Source: Pyrinomonas methylaliphatogenes | GTDB lineage: Bacteria; Acidobacteriota; Blastocatellia; Pyrinomonadales; Pyrinomonadaceae | Assembly (NCBI RefSeq): GCF_000820845.2 | Contig: NZ_CBXV010000006.1 | Span: forward strand, 186,001-250,000 | DNA: 64,000 nucleotides | Direction: 5' to 3' | Shown here: positions 1 through 7,329 of the stretch, in pieces | How positions within the stretch are numbered: the stretch's first letter is position 1 | Layout: the number at the start of each line of letters is the position of its first letter | Notes under the pieces: model-generated | Database searches by the model: none | The model's input: only the letters and a program-made list of their open reading frames with translations | Told to the model about the DNA's origin: nothing | Made by a program: the position numbers and the translations under genes

Positions 1-1400
1 ATGGGCCAGTCGGCGACCGCATCCGATCCATCCTTCATCCCCTCCGTTTCGCGAAAAGGCGAGGCGACCGATCCGGCATCGAGATGATCGCGCCCGATCG
101 CCACCGGCGCCTGAAGTTCGCCGCGCCGGACCAGTTCATTGATCGCTTCGCCCATCTCCGCTCGTTCGCCGTAACCGAGCCAGCAGATGCGCGCCGGCAA
201 CCCTTGAAACCTCACGCGCTCGCGCGCTAACCGCAGCCACCGGGTCAACGTTCGATCCTCAGGGAAAAGCTCGAGCGCCAAATCATCCGTGCGCTGTATG
301 TCGCGCGGATCGCCCGACAGCGCGACCCAGCGGAAGGGACCGCGCCCCTCGCAAAAGAGCGGGCGTATATATTCGGGCACGAATCCCGGAATCTCGAAAG
401 CATCCGCGACGCCAGCATCGAAAGCCTGCTTGCGTATGTTGTTGCCGTAGTCGAAAGCGACGGCTCCAGCCCGCTTCAAAGCGAGCATCGCTTCGACATG
501 CCGCGCGATGGATTCCAAAGATCGTTTGACGTAACCTTGCGGATCGCGCTCACGTAACCGCGCCGCTTCTTCCAAGCTCAACCCAGCCGGGACGTAACCG
601 TTCAGCGGATCGTGCGCGCTCGTCTGATCCGTGACGGCATCGATCGGCACGCCGCGCCGGACCAGTTCGGGAAGAACTTCGGCGCAATTTCCGACGAGGC
701 CGATCGAAAGGGCGCGCTTCCGCTGACGCGCCTCTTCGCACAGACGCAACGCTTCGTCTAAATCCTCGACGAGCAGATCACAGTAACCGGTGCGCACGCG
801 CCGCGCGATCCGTTCGCGCTCCACTTCGATCCCGAGGAAGACTGCGCCGTTCATCGTCGCCGCCAGCGGCTGCGCGCCGCCCATCCCGCCCATGCCCCCC
901 GAGACGATGAGTCTGCCGGAAAGATCGCCGCCAAAATGCTTTTCGCCCATCGCGGCGAACGTCTCGAACGTCCCCTGCACGATGCCCTGCGTGCCGATGT
1001 AGATCCAAGAGCCGGCGGTCATCTGACCGTACATCATCAAACCCTTACGCTCAAGCTCGTGGAAGTGTTCCCAGGTGGCCCACGCGCCGACTAAGTTGGA
1101 ATTGGCGATGAGCACGCGCGGCGCCCAGTCATGCGTGCGAAAGATGGCGACGGGCTTGCCAGATTGGACCAGCAAAGTTTCATCGTTTTCGAGCCTTTGC
1201 AACTCGCGCACGATCGCCTCGAACGACGCCCAATCGCGCGCCGCACGTCCACGCCCGCCGTAGACGACGAGATCTTCGGGCCGCTCGGCGACCTCTGGAT
1301 CGAGGTTGTTCATCAAACAGCGCAGCGCTGCTTCTTGGTGCCACCCTTTGCAACTCAGTTGCGCGCCGCGCGGCGCCCGCACAACCCTTTGCATGGTCAT
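1..1400 (-). CDS. hutU: Urocanate hydratase (C-terminal end beyond the window)
   Basis: Second step of histidine breakdown, converting urocanate to 4-imidazolone-5-propanoate with tightly bound NAD+ in the cytoplasm. The reading frame is open from the Met at 1400 to the window edge, about 466 codons. The family is usually near 550 residues, so the C-terminus lies to the left. Visible signatures are [11 protein letters not shown] near the N-terminus, the glycine-rich NAD region [25 protein letters not shown], and [10 protein letters not shown] with the active-site Cys that defines the family. Two in-frame Met codons (1400 and 1394) follow a GGGGAG ribosome site; 1394 has the better spacing. 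It starts 54 bases after the TPR gene on the same strand, so the two may be cotranscribed, although no functional link is evident. Confidence 0.95.
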   Translation of the reverse strand, partial: MTMQRVVRAPRGAQLSCKGWHQEAALRCLMNNLDPEVAERPEDLVVYGGRGRAARDWASFEAIVRELQRLENDETLLVQSGKPVAIFRTHDWAPRVLIANSNLVGAWATWEHFHELERKGLMMYGQMTAGSWIYIGTQGIVQGTFETFAAMGEKHFGGDLSGRLIVSGGMGGMGGAQPLAATMNGAVFLGIEVERERIARRVRTGYCDLLVEDLDEALRLCEEARQRKRALSIGLVGNCAEVLPELVRRGVPIDAVTDQTSAHDPLNGYVPAGLSLEEAARLRERDPQGYVKRSLESIARHVEAMLALKRAGAVAFDYGNNIRKQAFDAGVADAFEIPGFVPEYIRPLFCEGRGPFRWVALSGDPRDIQRTDDLALELFPEDRTLTRWLRLARERVRFQGLPARICWLGYGERAEMGEAINELVRRGELQAPVAIGRDHLDAGSVASPFRETEGMKDGSDAVADWP

Positions 1401-1454
1401 CGACTCCCCTCTATTACTGCACACTCTGATTTCGCCATCTTCACAACCATCGAG

Positions 1455-2405
1455 TCAAAACGGAAGCGTCCGCTTGCCCGCCGCTTGCTGACGCAATTGC
1501 TCGATGATGGAACGAATCGCTGGAGCGAAGCTCCCATTGGGCGCAAGCTCCAAGTACTTCTCGTAGGCGGCGATGGCCTCTTTATACCTCTCCATCTTCT
1601 CATACGCTGCGCCGAGCAACTGGTAGAGTGCGGGTTCCGTATCGAAGAGCTGCGCGATGGCGCGTTTGAACGACGCTGCGGCTTCTTCATACTTCCCTTG
1701 ATCCTCGAAGATCAGCCCGATGCCGGTATAGGCTTCAGGTTGGAACCCTCGCCCTTCGCGGATCGCGCGCCGGTAAGCAGCGAGCGCGGCCACATAATCG
1801 CCCGTCGCGCGCATGATGCGACCTTCGACCGCCGAGGCTTCCGGATAGATGGGCCGCACGCGACGCGCCGCGTTGATCTCTTCGAGCGCCGCATCGTATT
1901 CGCCAAGCTCCATGGCGACGCGCGCTAGCCCGACGTGAGCTTGCGCGAAACGCGGTCGCAATCTGAGGGCCTGACGGTAAAGCTCTGCGGCGCGGCGTCG
2001 ATCATCTTCGCTCTTCGCCCTCTCGCGGAGCTCCTCGGCTTGTTGAAAGGCGAGTTCCGCTTCATCGTCCGTCGGCACGAGGATGACGCGCACCGGACCG
2101 CGCGTTGGCACGCGCACCTGCAAGGCTTTCTCCTTGAAACCGCGAGCTCGTACGCGCAAAGTGTAAGCGCCGCGCGGGACGCGACGGATGATGAGCGCGC
2201 CCATCGCATCGGTGACGCCACAGCGCACGTCGTTCAACCAAACGACGGCGTTCGGCTGCGTGCGCACGACGAGCGTTGAAACTCCAAGCGGCGCAGCGCT
2301 TTTGCGTTGCGCCGCGCTCGCGCCCCCAAACACGAGCGCGCAACAGATCAGCCCCAAGAGCCGCCCCTTCGAAAAGCTCACTCTCGTCAAGACGTATGCG
2401 CCCAT
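1455..2405 (-). CDS. PEGA-domain and tetratricopeptide-repeat protein
   Basis: A 316-residue exported protein of unknown specific role. The N-terminus has a basic start and a hydrophobic segment (about residues 13-32, ending ASAAQ) that reads as a signal peptide. Residues about 40-110 resemble a PEGA domain (VVRTQPNAVVWLNDVRCG followed by VPRGAYTLRVRARGF), a beta fold found in surface proteins. Residues about 115-305 are tetratricopeptide helices with recurring A..Y..A/L patterns such as YEEAAASFKRAIAQL and YKEAIAAYEKYLELAPN. This suggests a periplasmic protein-binding scaffold. It precedes hutU on the same strand. The start at 2405 is supported by AAAGG upstream. No enzyme motif is seen. Confidence 0.75.
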   Translation of the reverse strand: MGAYVLTRVSFSKGRLLGLICCALVFGGASAAQRKSAAPLGVSTLVVRTQPNAVVWLNDVRCGVTDAMGALIIRRVPRGAYTLRVRARGFKEKALQVRVPTRGPVRVILVPTDDEAELAFQQAEELRERAKSEDDRRRAAELYRQALRLRPRFAQAHVGLARVAMELGEYDAALEEINAARRVRPIYPEASAVEGRIMRATGDYVAALAAYRRAIREGRGFQPEAYTGIGLIFEDQGKYEEAAASFKRAIAQLFDTEPALYQLLGAAYEKMERYKEAIAAYEKYLELAPNGSFAPAIRSIIEQLRQQAAGKRTLPF

Positions 2406-2521
2406 CGCGCCTTTACGATAACCCGTTACGCGGCTTGGATTCCAATGCGGAGACGCCCACTACAAATTGAACTTCCATCTTCCGCTGGCACAATCTGTTG
2501 TATCCACCGACGCCATCCCCC

Positions 2522-2550
2522 TTGACTATGGTGACGCCGTCGTCTATATT
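2522..2550 (+). promoter_or_regulatory. Promoter of the riboswitch-nrdAB-metE transcript
   Basis: TTGACT at 2522-2527 and TATATT at 2545-2550 are separated by exactly 17 bases, a good sigma-70 type match. The expected transcript start near 2557 lies about 25 bases before the first paired base of the cobalamin riboswitch. The position fits and no competing promoter is seen closer. Confidence 0.7.
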
Positions 2551-2581
2551 CATGCGCGCTCTCGTTCTTTAAAACACGAAT

Positions 2582-2773
2582 GCGGTTTGGTGCCCCGTAG
2601 AGGGTGAAAAGGGAATTCCGTGCGATGCGGCGACATCAAATCGGAAGCTGCCCCGCAACTGTGATCTCGATCTCGCGTGCGGCGAGATAAAAGTCCCCGA
2701 TCTCGAAAGCCACTGTCCGCTGGATGGGAAGGCCGATCGGGGATCGAGAAAGCCAGGAGACCTGCCAAACCGC
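2582..2773 (+). promoter_or_regulatory. Cobalamin (vitamin B12) riboswitch aptamer
   Basis: A complete aptamer is readable. The P1 stem is nine perfect pairs, GCGGTTTGG at 2582-2590 with CCAAACCGC at 2765-2773. Inside it are the conserved blocks in the right order: GGTGCC, AGGGTGAAAAGGGAA, GCTGCCCCGCAACTGTGA, AAGCCACTG, and the B12 box AGCCAGGAGACCTGCC at 2751-2766. The class binds adenosylcobalamin-type ligands and usually turns off downstream genes. It lies between a good promoter and an intrinsic terminator, which sits just before the thioesterase-nrdA-nrdB-metE genes. The 170 bases after P1 hold a further hairpin (around GGTTGTCGGG and CCCGACC, 2848-2876) that may take part in switching. 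Confidence 0.96.
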
Positions 2774-2944
2774 CAGAGGCAAAGGCCTTCGAGGGGAGGC
2801 GCTTGCGAGTCTCGATAGCGGGCGACGCTCCGCCATCGCGAGTTTACGGTTGTCGGGCCACACCCCATCCCGACCGGAAGAGGTCACGCCAAAAGGCTCG
2901 ACATAGCACAGGGGCGCGCTCGCAGACGATGAAAGTAAAGCGTG

Positions 2945-2973
2945 GCCCCGCCTCTTTGAAGGCGGGGCTTTTT
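2945..2973 (+). terminator. Intrinsic terminator of the B12 riboswitch expression platform
   Basis: GCCCCGCC (2945-2952) pairs perfectly with GGCGGGGC (2961-2968) around an 8-base loop and is followed by five T residues. It ends 22 bases before the thioesterase start codon. This is the textbook arrangement for transcriptional attenuation by an upstream riboswitch. Confidence 0.92.
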
Positions 2974-2995
2974 CATCTTCAGAGGCGAGGCAAAG

Positions 2996-3436
2996 ATGTT
3001 GGCAGAGACCGAAGCGGGCGAGACGCGAATCGTCGAAATGGTCTTTCCTAATCAAACGAACCACTATGGGACGCTCTTCGGCGGCCACGCCTTGCGTTTG
3101 ATGGACATGGTCGCGTTCATCACCGCTTCGCGCTTCGCCCGGCAAACGATGGTGACCGCCTGTTCGGAGCGCGTGGACTTTCAAGCTCCCATTCGCCAAG
3201 GCCAGATCGTCGAACTCACCGGGCGCGTGATCGCCACAGGGCGCACGTCGGTCACAGTGGAGGTTGAAATGTACGCTGAAGAGCTTCTCACCGGCAAGCG
3301 CGATTTGTGCACGCGCGGGCGTTTCATACTCGTCGCCGTAGATGAGCATCAACGTCCTGTCCCGCTCCGAAAGACCTTGAACTCAAAGACCGCTTCGCTT
3401 TCCGCAACTGAGGGCGCGGACCAGCAATCCACCTAG
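2996..3436 (+). CDS. Acyl-CoA thioesterase, hotdog fold (YciA/BACH type)
   Basis: A 146-residue cytoplasmic hotdog-fold thioesterase, expected to hydrolyse acyl-CoA to free acid and CoA. The N-terminal part shows the family pattern PNQTNHYGTLFGGHALRLMD, where the Asn/Asp and the following helix form the active site, then a beta-strand-rich second half (ERVDFQAPIRQGQIVEL, SVTVEVEMYAE). The ATG at 2996 follows GAGGCGAGG by a few bases. It is the first gene after the B12 riboswitch terminator and ends 11 bases before nrdA, so it should share B12 control. Why a thioesterase should be B12-regulated is not evident; a link to propionyl/methylmalonyl-CoA handling is only a guess. Confidence 0.85.
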   Translation: MLAETEAGETRIVEMVFPNQTNHYGTLFGGHALRLMDMVAFITASRFARQTMVTACSERVDFQAPIRQGQIVELTGRVIATGRTSVTVEVEMYAEELLTGKRDLCTRGRFILVAVDEHQRPVPLRKTLNSKTASLSATEGADQQST

Positions 3437-3447
3437 GAGAAAAGAAG

Positions 3448-6198
3448 ATGCCCATCGAAAAGATCAAGAAACGGACGCAAGAGGTCGTCGATTTCGATCG
3501 CACGAGAATAGAACTGGCGATGAAAAAAGCCTTCATCGCCACGAGAGTGGCCGCCTCCGATGAAGAGATCGCCGCCATCACCGACAAAGTGATCGAGGAT
3601 CTGGAGCGGCGCTTCGTCGAGAGCTTTCCCGGCGTGGAAGATATTCAAGACGTGGTCGAAAGGAAATTGAGCGAAGCCGGCCATTTCGAAGTCGCCAAAG
3701 CATACATCCTCTATCGCAAAGAACGCGAGCGCGTGCGCCTTGCGCGCCGGCGCGAACTGCTGGAGCGACTGCGGCGAAGCGAAATCACCGTTCGCAAACG
3801 TAACGGCGCGGCTGTCCCCTTCGATTTGAGCGAACTTGAGGCGAACGTGCAACGATACGCCTCGCTCTTCCCCGAAGCCAAGATCGATGTCGCGGAGATC
3901 GTCGATGAGACCTGTTTGAACCTGTATGACGGGGTATCGGCGAGCGAGATCAACCGCGCCATCGTCCTTGTGCTCCGCGCGCGCATCGAACGCGATCCCA
4001 TCTATTCGCAACTGGCGGCGCGCGTGCTGTGGAACGATCTTCGCAAAGAAGTGCTCGGCGTAGACGAATTCGCCGCGGAGTTCGCTGACAGGTATCGCCA
4101 ACATTTGAGACGCGCCATCGAATCGGGCGTGCGCGCTCGCCGTATCGATCCGCGGCTTCTCGAATTCGATCTCGAACGTTTGAGCGCAAGCCTAGCTCCG
4201 GAGCGCGATTCGCTCTTTGAGTTCATCGGCGCGCAAACGCTTTACGATCGCTATCTGCTGCGCGACCACGAGCAACGGATCTTGGAACTCCCGCAACATT
4301 TCTGGATGCGCATCGCGATGGGACTGGCGCTCAATGAAGCGGACCGCGAAGGGCGCGCCATCGAATTCTACGACTTGATGTCGAAGCTGCTGTACGTCCC
4401 ATCGACGCCGACGCTCTTTCACGCCGGCACGACCCATCCGCAGATGAGCTCATGTTACATCACGACGGTGGAAGACGATCTCACGCACATCTTCAAGTGC
4501 ATCGGCGATAACGCGCAGCTTTCCAAATGGTCCGGCGGAGTGGGCAATGACTGGACCAACATCCGCGGCACCGGCGCGCTGATCCGCAGCACCAACGTCC
4601 CGAGCCAAGGCGTCGTGCCGTTCCTCAAGATCGTCGATGCGACCACGGCGGCGATCAATCGCAGCGGCAAGCGGCGCGGCGCGACCTGCGTCTATCTGGA
4701 GACGTGGCACTACGACATCGAAGACTTCCTCGAACTCAGAAAGAACACGGGCGACGAGCGCCGTCGCACGCACGACACGAACACGGCCAACTGGATCCCG
4801 GATCTGTTCATGAAGCGCGTCATCGAAGATGGCCAGTGGACGCTTCTTTCGCCCGACGAAGCGCCCGATCTTCATCACACGTATGGACGCGACTTCGAAC
4901 GGCGTTATCTCGAGTATGAGCGGCGCGCCGAGCGCGGCGAGATGCGGCTGTGGCGGCAAGTGTGCGCGCGCGACCTGTGGCGCAAGATGATCAACATGCT
5001 CTTTGAGACGGGCCACCCGTGGATCACTTTCAAGGATCCGTGCAACATACGCTCGCCGCAAGATCACGCCGGCGTGGTCCACTCTTCCAACCTCTGCACG
5101 GAGATCACGCTCAACACATCGCGCGAGGAGACGGCCGTCTGCAACCTCGGTTCGATCAACCTCGCGCGTCACGTCGCAGGCCGGGCGATCGATTGGGCGC
5201 AGCTTGAGCGCACGGTCAAAACAGCCATGCGCATGCTCGATAACGTCATCGACCTGAACTTCTACCCGACCGTGGAAGCCGAACGCGCCAATCTCAAGCA
5301 TCGCCCCGTCGGGCTTGGCATCATGGGGTTGCAGGATGTCCTTTACATGCTCGACTGCGATTTCGAGAGCGAGCGCGCCGTCGCGCTTTCCGACGAATTG
5401 ATGGAGTTCATCTCGTATCACGCCATCCTCGCCTCATCGGAACTGGCGCGCGAACGCGGCGCGTATGAGAGCTATCGCGGCTCGAAGTGGGATCGCGGCC
5501 TGTTCCCGCTCGATACGCTCGAGATGCTGGAGCGAGAGCGCGGGATCGAGACCGGCGTGGAGAAGCGAGCGCGCATGGACTGGGAACCGGTGCGCGAACA
5601 CGTCCGACAGTTCGGCATGCGCAACTCGAACTGTTTGGCCATCGCGCCGACGGCGACCATCGCCAACATCGCCGGCTGCTTCCCGTCGATCGAGCCGATC
5701 TACAAGAACCTCTATGTCAAATCGAACGTCAGCGGCGAATTTACGGTCATCAACCGGTATCTGGTCGAAGATCTGAAGCGGCTCGGATTGTGGGACGAAG
5801 AGATGGTCCGGCGACTCAAACAGCACGACGGCAGCATTCAAAGCTTCACGGATCTACCTCCGCGGCTGCGGCGCAAATACAAAGAGGCATTCGAAATGGA
5901 CGCGCTATGGATCATCCGCCATGCTGCTCACCGTGGTAAGTGGATCGATCAAAGTCAATCGGTCAACATCTTCACGGCGAGCACTTCGGGCCGCTATATC
6001 TCGGACATCTACATCACGGCTTGGAAGATGGGGCTTAAGACGACCTACTACCTGCGCACGCTGGCCGCTTCGGGGATCGAAAAGAGCACGCTCGATGCGG
6101 CGAGCGCGCACGCGGTTCCCGAGACGACCGAAGAAGTGCCGAGCGAGACGACCAGCGCCGTCTGCTCGTTGGATGAAGGGTGTGAAGTCTGCCAGTGA
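3448..6198 (+). CDS. nrdA: Class I ribonucleoside-diphosphate reductase, large subunit, with two ATP-cones
   Basis: Catalytic subunit that reduces ribonucleoside diphosphates to deoxy forms for DNA synthesis. The 916 residues begin with two tandem ATP-cone regulatory domains (about residues 3-95 and 110-205; the second starts EITVRKRNGAAVPFDL). Catalytic residues are readable: Cys336 in SSCYITTVEDD, Asn548-Cys550-Glu552 in NLCTEI (thiyl radical site), Cys565 in AVCNLGSINL, the radical-relay pair Tyr867-Tyr868 in TTYYLRTLAASG, and the C-terminal redox pair Cys912/Cys915 in CEVCQ. AGGAG sits just before the ATG. The gene lies between the thioesterase and nrdB downstream of a B12 riboswitch. The protein is longer than E. 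coli NrdA (about 760 residues), largely because of the extra cone. It should pair with the class Ic NrdB next to it. Confidence 0.97.
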   Translation: MPIEKIKKRTQEVVDFDRTRIELAMKKAFIATRVAASDEEIAAITDKVIEDLERRFVESFPGVEDIQDVVERKLSEAGHFEVAKAYILYRKERERVRLARRRELLERLRRSEITVRKRNGAAVPFDLSELEANVQRYASLFPEAKIDVAEIVDETCLNLYDGVSASEINRAIVLVLRARIERDPIYSQLAARVLWNDLRKEVLGVDEFAAEFADRYRQHLRRAIESGVRARRIDPRLLEFDLERLSASLAPERDSLFEFIGAQTLYDRYLLRDHEQRILELPQHFWMRIAMGLALNEADREGRAIEFYDLMSKLLYVPSTPTLFHAGTTHPQMSSCYITTVEDDLTHIFKCIGDNAQLSKWSGGVGNDWTNIRGTGALIRSTNVPSQGVVPFLKIVDATTAAINRSGKRRGATCVYLETWHYDIEDFLELRKNTGDERRRTHDTNTANWIPDLFMKRVIEDGQWTLLSPDEAPDLHHTYGRDFERRYLEYERRAERGEMRLWRQVCARDLWRKMINMLFETGHPWITFKDPCNIRSPQDHAGVVHSSNLCTEITLNTSREETAVCNLGSINLARHVAGRAIDWAQLERTVKTAMRMLDNVIDLNFYPTVEAERANLKHRPVGLGIMGLQDVLYMLDCDFESERAVALSDELMEFISYHAILASSELARERGAYESYRGSKWDRGLFPLDTLEMLERERGIETGVEKRARMDWEPVREHVRQFGMRNSNCLAIAPTATIANIAGCFPSIEPIYKNLYVKSNVSGEFTVINRYLVEDLKRLGLWDEEMVRRLKQHDGSIQSFTDLPPRLRRKYKEAFEMDALWIIRHAAHRGKWIDQSQSVNIFTASTSGRYISDIYITAWKMGLKTTYYLRTLAASGIEKSTLDAASAHAVPETTEEVPSETTSAVCSLDEGCEVCQ

Positions 6199-6227
6199 AA
6201 GCTCATCGTTTGGAGAGAGAGGCCATC

Positions 6228-7235
6228 ATGATGGAGAAACGGATTCTCAATTGCTCGATCACCGATCCGAACAAGATTCTGCCGATCAAGTACGATTGGG
6301 CGCGCCGGTATTATAAAACGGGCGTGGCGAACAACTGGACGCCCGAAGAGGTGAATATGCAGAAGGACGTTGAGATGTGGCGTTCGCCGACGGCCTTGAC
6401 GCCCGATGAACGGCGCGTCGTGATGTGGAACATGGGCTTCTTTTCGACCGCCGAGAGCCTGACGGCGAACAACATCGTGCTTAGCATCTACAAGCACATC
6501 ACCAATCCGGAATGCCGGCAATATCTGCTCAGGCAAGCCTTTGAAGAAGCCATTCACACCGACACCTTCATCTACTGCTGCGACACGCTCGGACTCGACC
6601 CGGACGAGGTCTATACGATGTACATCAACATCCCGAGCATCCGGCGCAAGGACGAGTTCGTCGTCGAGATGACGCGAAGCCTTCTCGATCCCGGCTTCAC
6701 CACTCGAGGGACGCGCAACATCCAACGCTTCGTGCACGATCTGGTCGGCTACTATCTGATCATGGAAGGGGTCTTCTTCTACGCCGGTTTCGCCATGATG
6801 CTCTCTTTTCTCCGGCGCAACAAGATGGTCGGCGTCGGCGAGCAGTTTCAGTTCATCCTGCGCGATGAATCGGTCCATCTCGCCTTCGGGACGGATTTGA
6901 TCAACACGATCGTCGCCGAGAACCCTGAGATCTGGACCGAGGATTTCCAGAAGGAGATCACGGCAAACATCATCCGCGGCGTCGAACTCGAATGTGAGTA
7001 CGCGCGCGATTGTTTGCCGCGCCCGATCATGGGGTTGAACGCGGAGACGGTTGCGGAATATGTCCGCTACATTGGCGACCGCAGGCTCGAGAAGATCGGG
7101 CTTGACCGCGTCTTCTACGCAGAAAATCCTTTCCCGTGGATGAGCGAGATCATAGACCTGAGGAAGGAGAAGAACTTCTTCGAAACGCGCGTTACAGAGT
7201 ACAAGAGCGCGGGCGCGTTACATTGGGATGATTGA
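6228..7235 (+). CDS. nrdB: Ribonucleotide reductase small subunit, class Ic (Mn/Fe) type
   Basis: Metal-cofactor subunit that generates the oxidant for NrdA. Numbering from the ATG at 6228 (335 residues; RBS GGAGAGAGAGG; an upstream GTG at 6195 overlaps nrdA and is less likely), the metal ligands are Glu76, Glu107, His110, Glu180, Glu214 and His217, with the same spacing as E. coli Asp84/Glu115/His118/Glu204/Glu238/His241. Two changes stand out. The first ligand is Glu instead of Asp, and the residue four after His110, where the radical Tyr normally sits, is Phe114 (EEAIHTDTF). Both are the known signature of class Ic enzymes such as that of Chlamydia trachomatis, which use a Mn(IV)/Fe(III) cofactor in place of a tyrosyl radical. 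Cofactor assignment is inference from these residues. Confidence 0.96.
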   Translation: MMEKRILNCSITDPNKILPIKYDWARRYYKTGVANNWTPEEVNMQKDVEMWRSPTALTPDERRVVMWNMGFFSTAESLTANNIVLSIYKHITNPECRQYLLRQAFEEAIHTDTFIYCCDTLGLDPDEVYTMYINIPSIRRKDEFVVEMTRSLLDPGFTTRGTRNIQRFVHDLVGYYLIMEGVFFYAGFAMMLSFLRRNKMVGVGEQFQFILRDESVHLAFGTDLINTIVAENPEIWTEDFQKEITANIIRGVELECEYARDCLPRPIMGLNAETVAEYVRYIGDRRLEKIGLDRVFYAENPFPWMSEIIDLRKEKNFFETRVTEYKSAGALHWDD

Positions 7236-7329
7236 GAAATCTCAAAGCGAGCGGAAAGGGTTTAGCGCGTCTGACAGAAGCCATCGGTGAGGCAAGCCGA
7301 ACATCGTCGGTCATAAAAAGGAGTTGAAG

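Noticed and set aside
4450-5421. Leftward open frame of 323 codons inside nrdA
   Set aside because: Shadow of nrdA, whose frame contains every catalytic residue.
6195-6227. GTG start of nrdB overlapping nrdA
   Set aside because: ATG 6228 has a strong GGAGAGAGAGG site at proper distance and begins the conserved NrdB sequence; the extra 11 residues are not conserved-looking.
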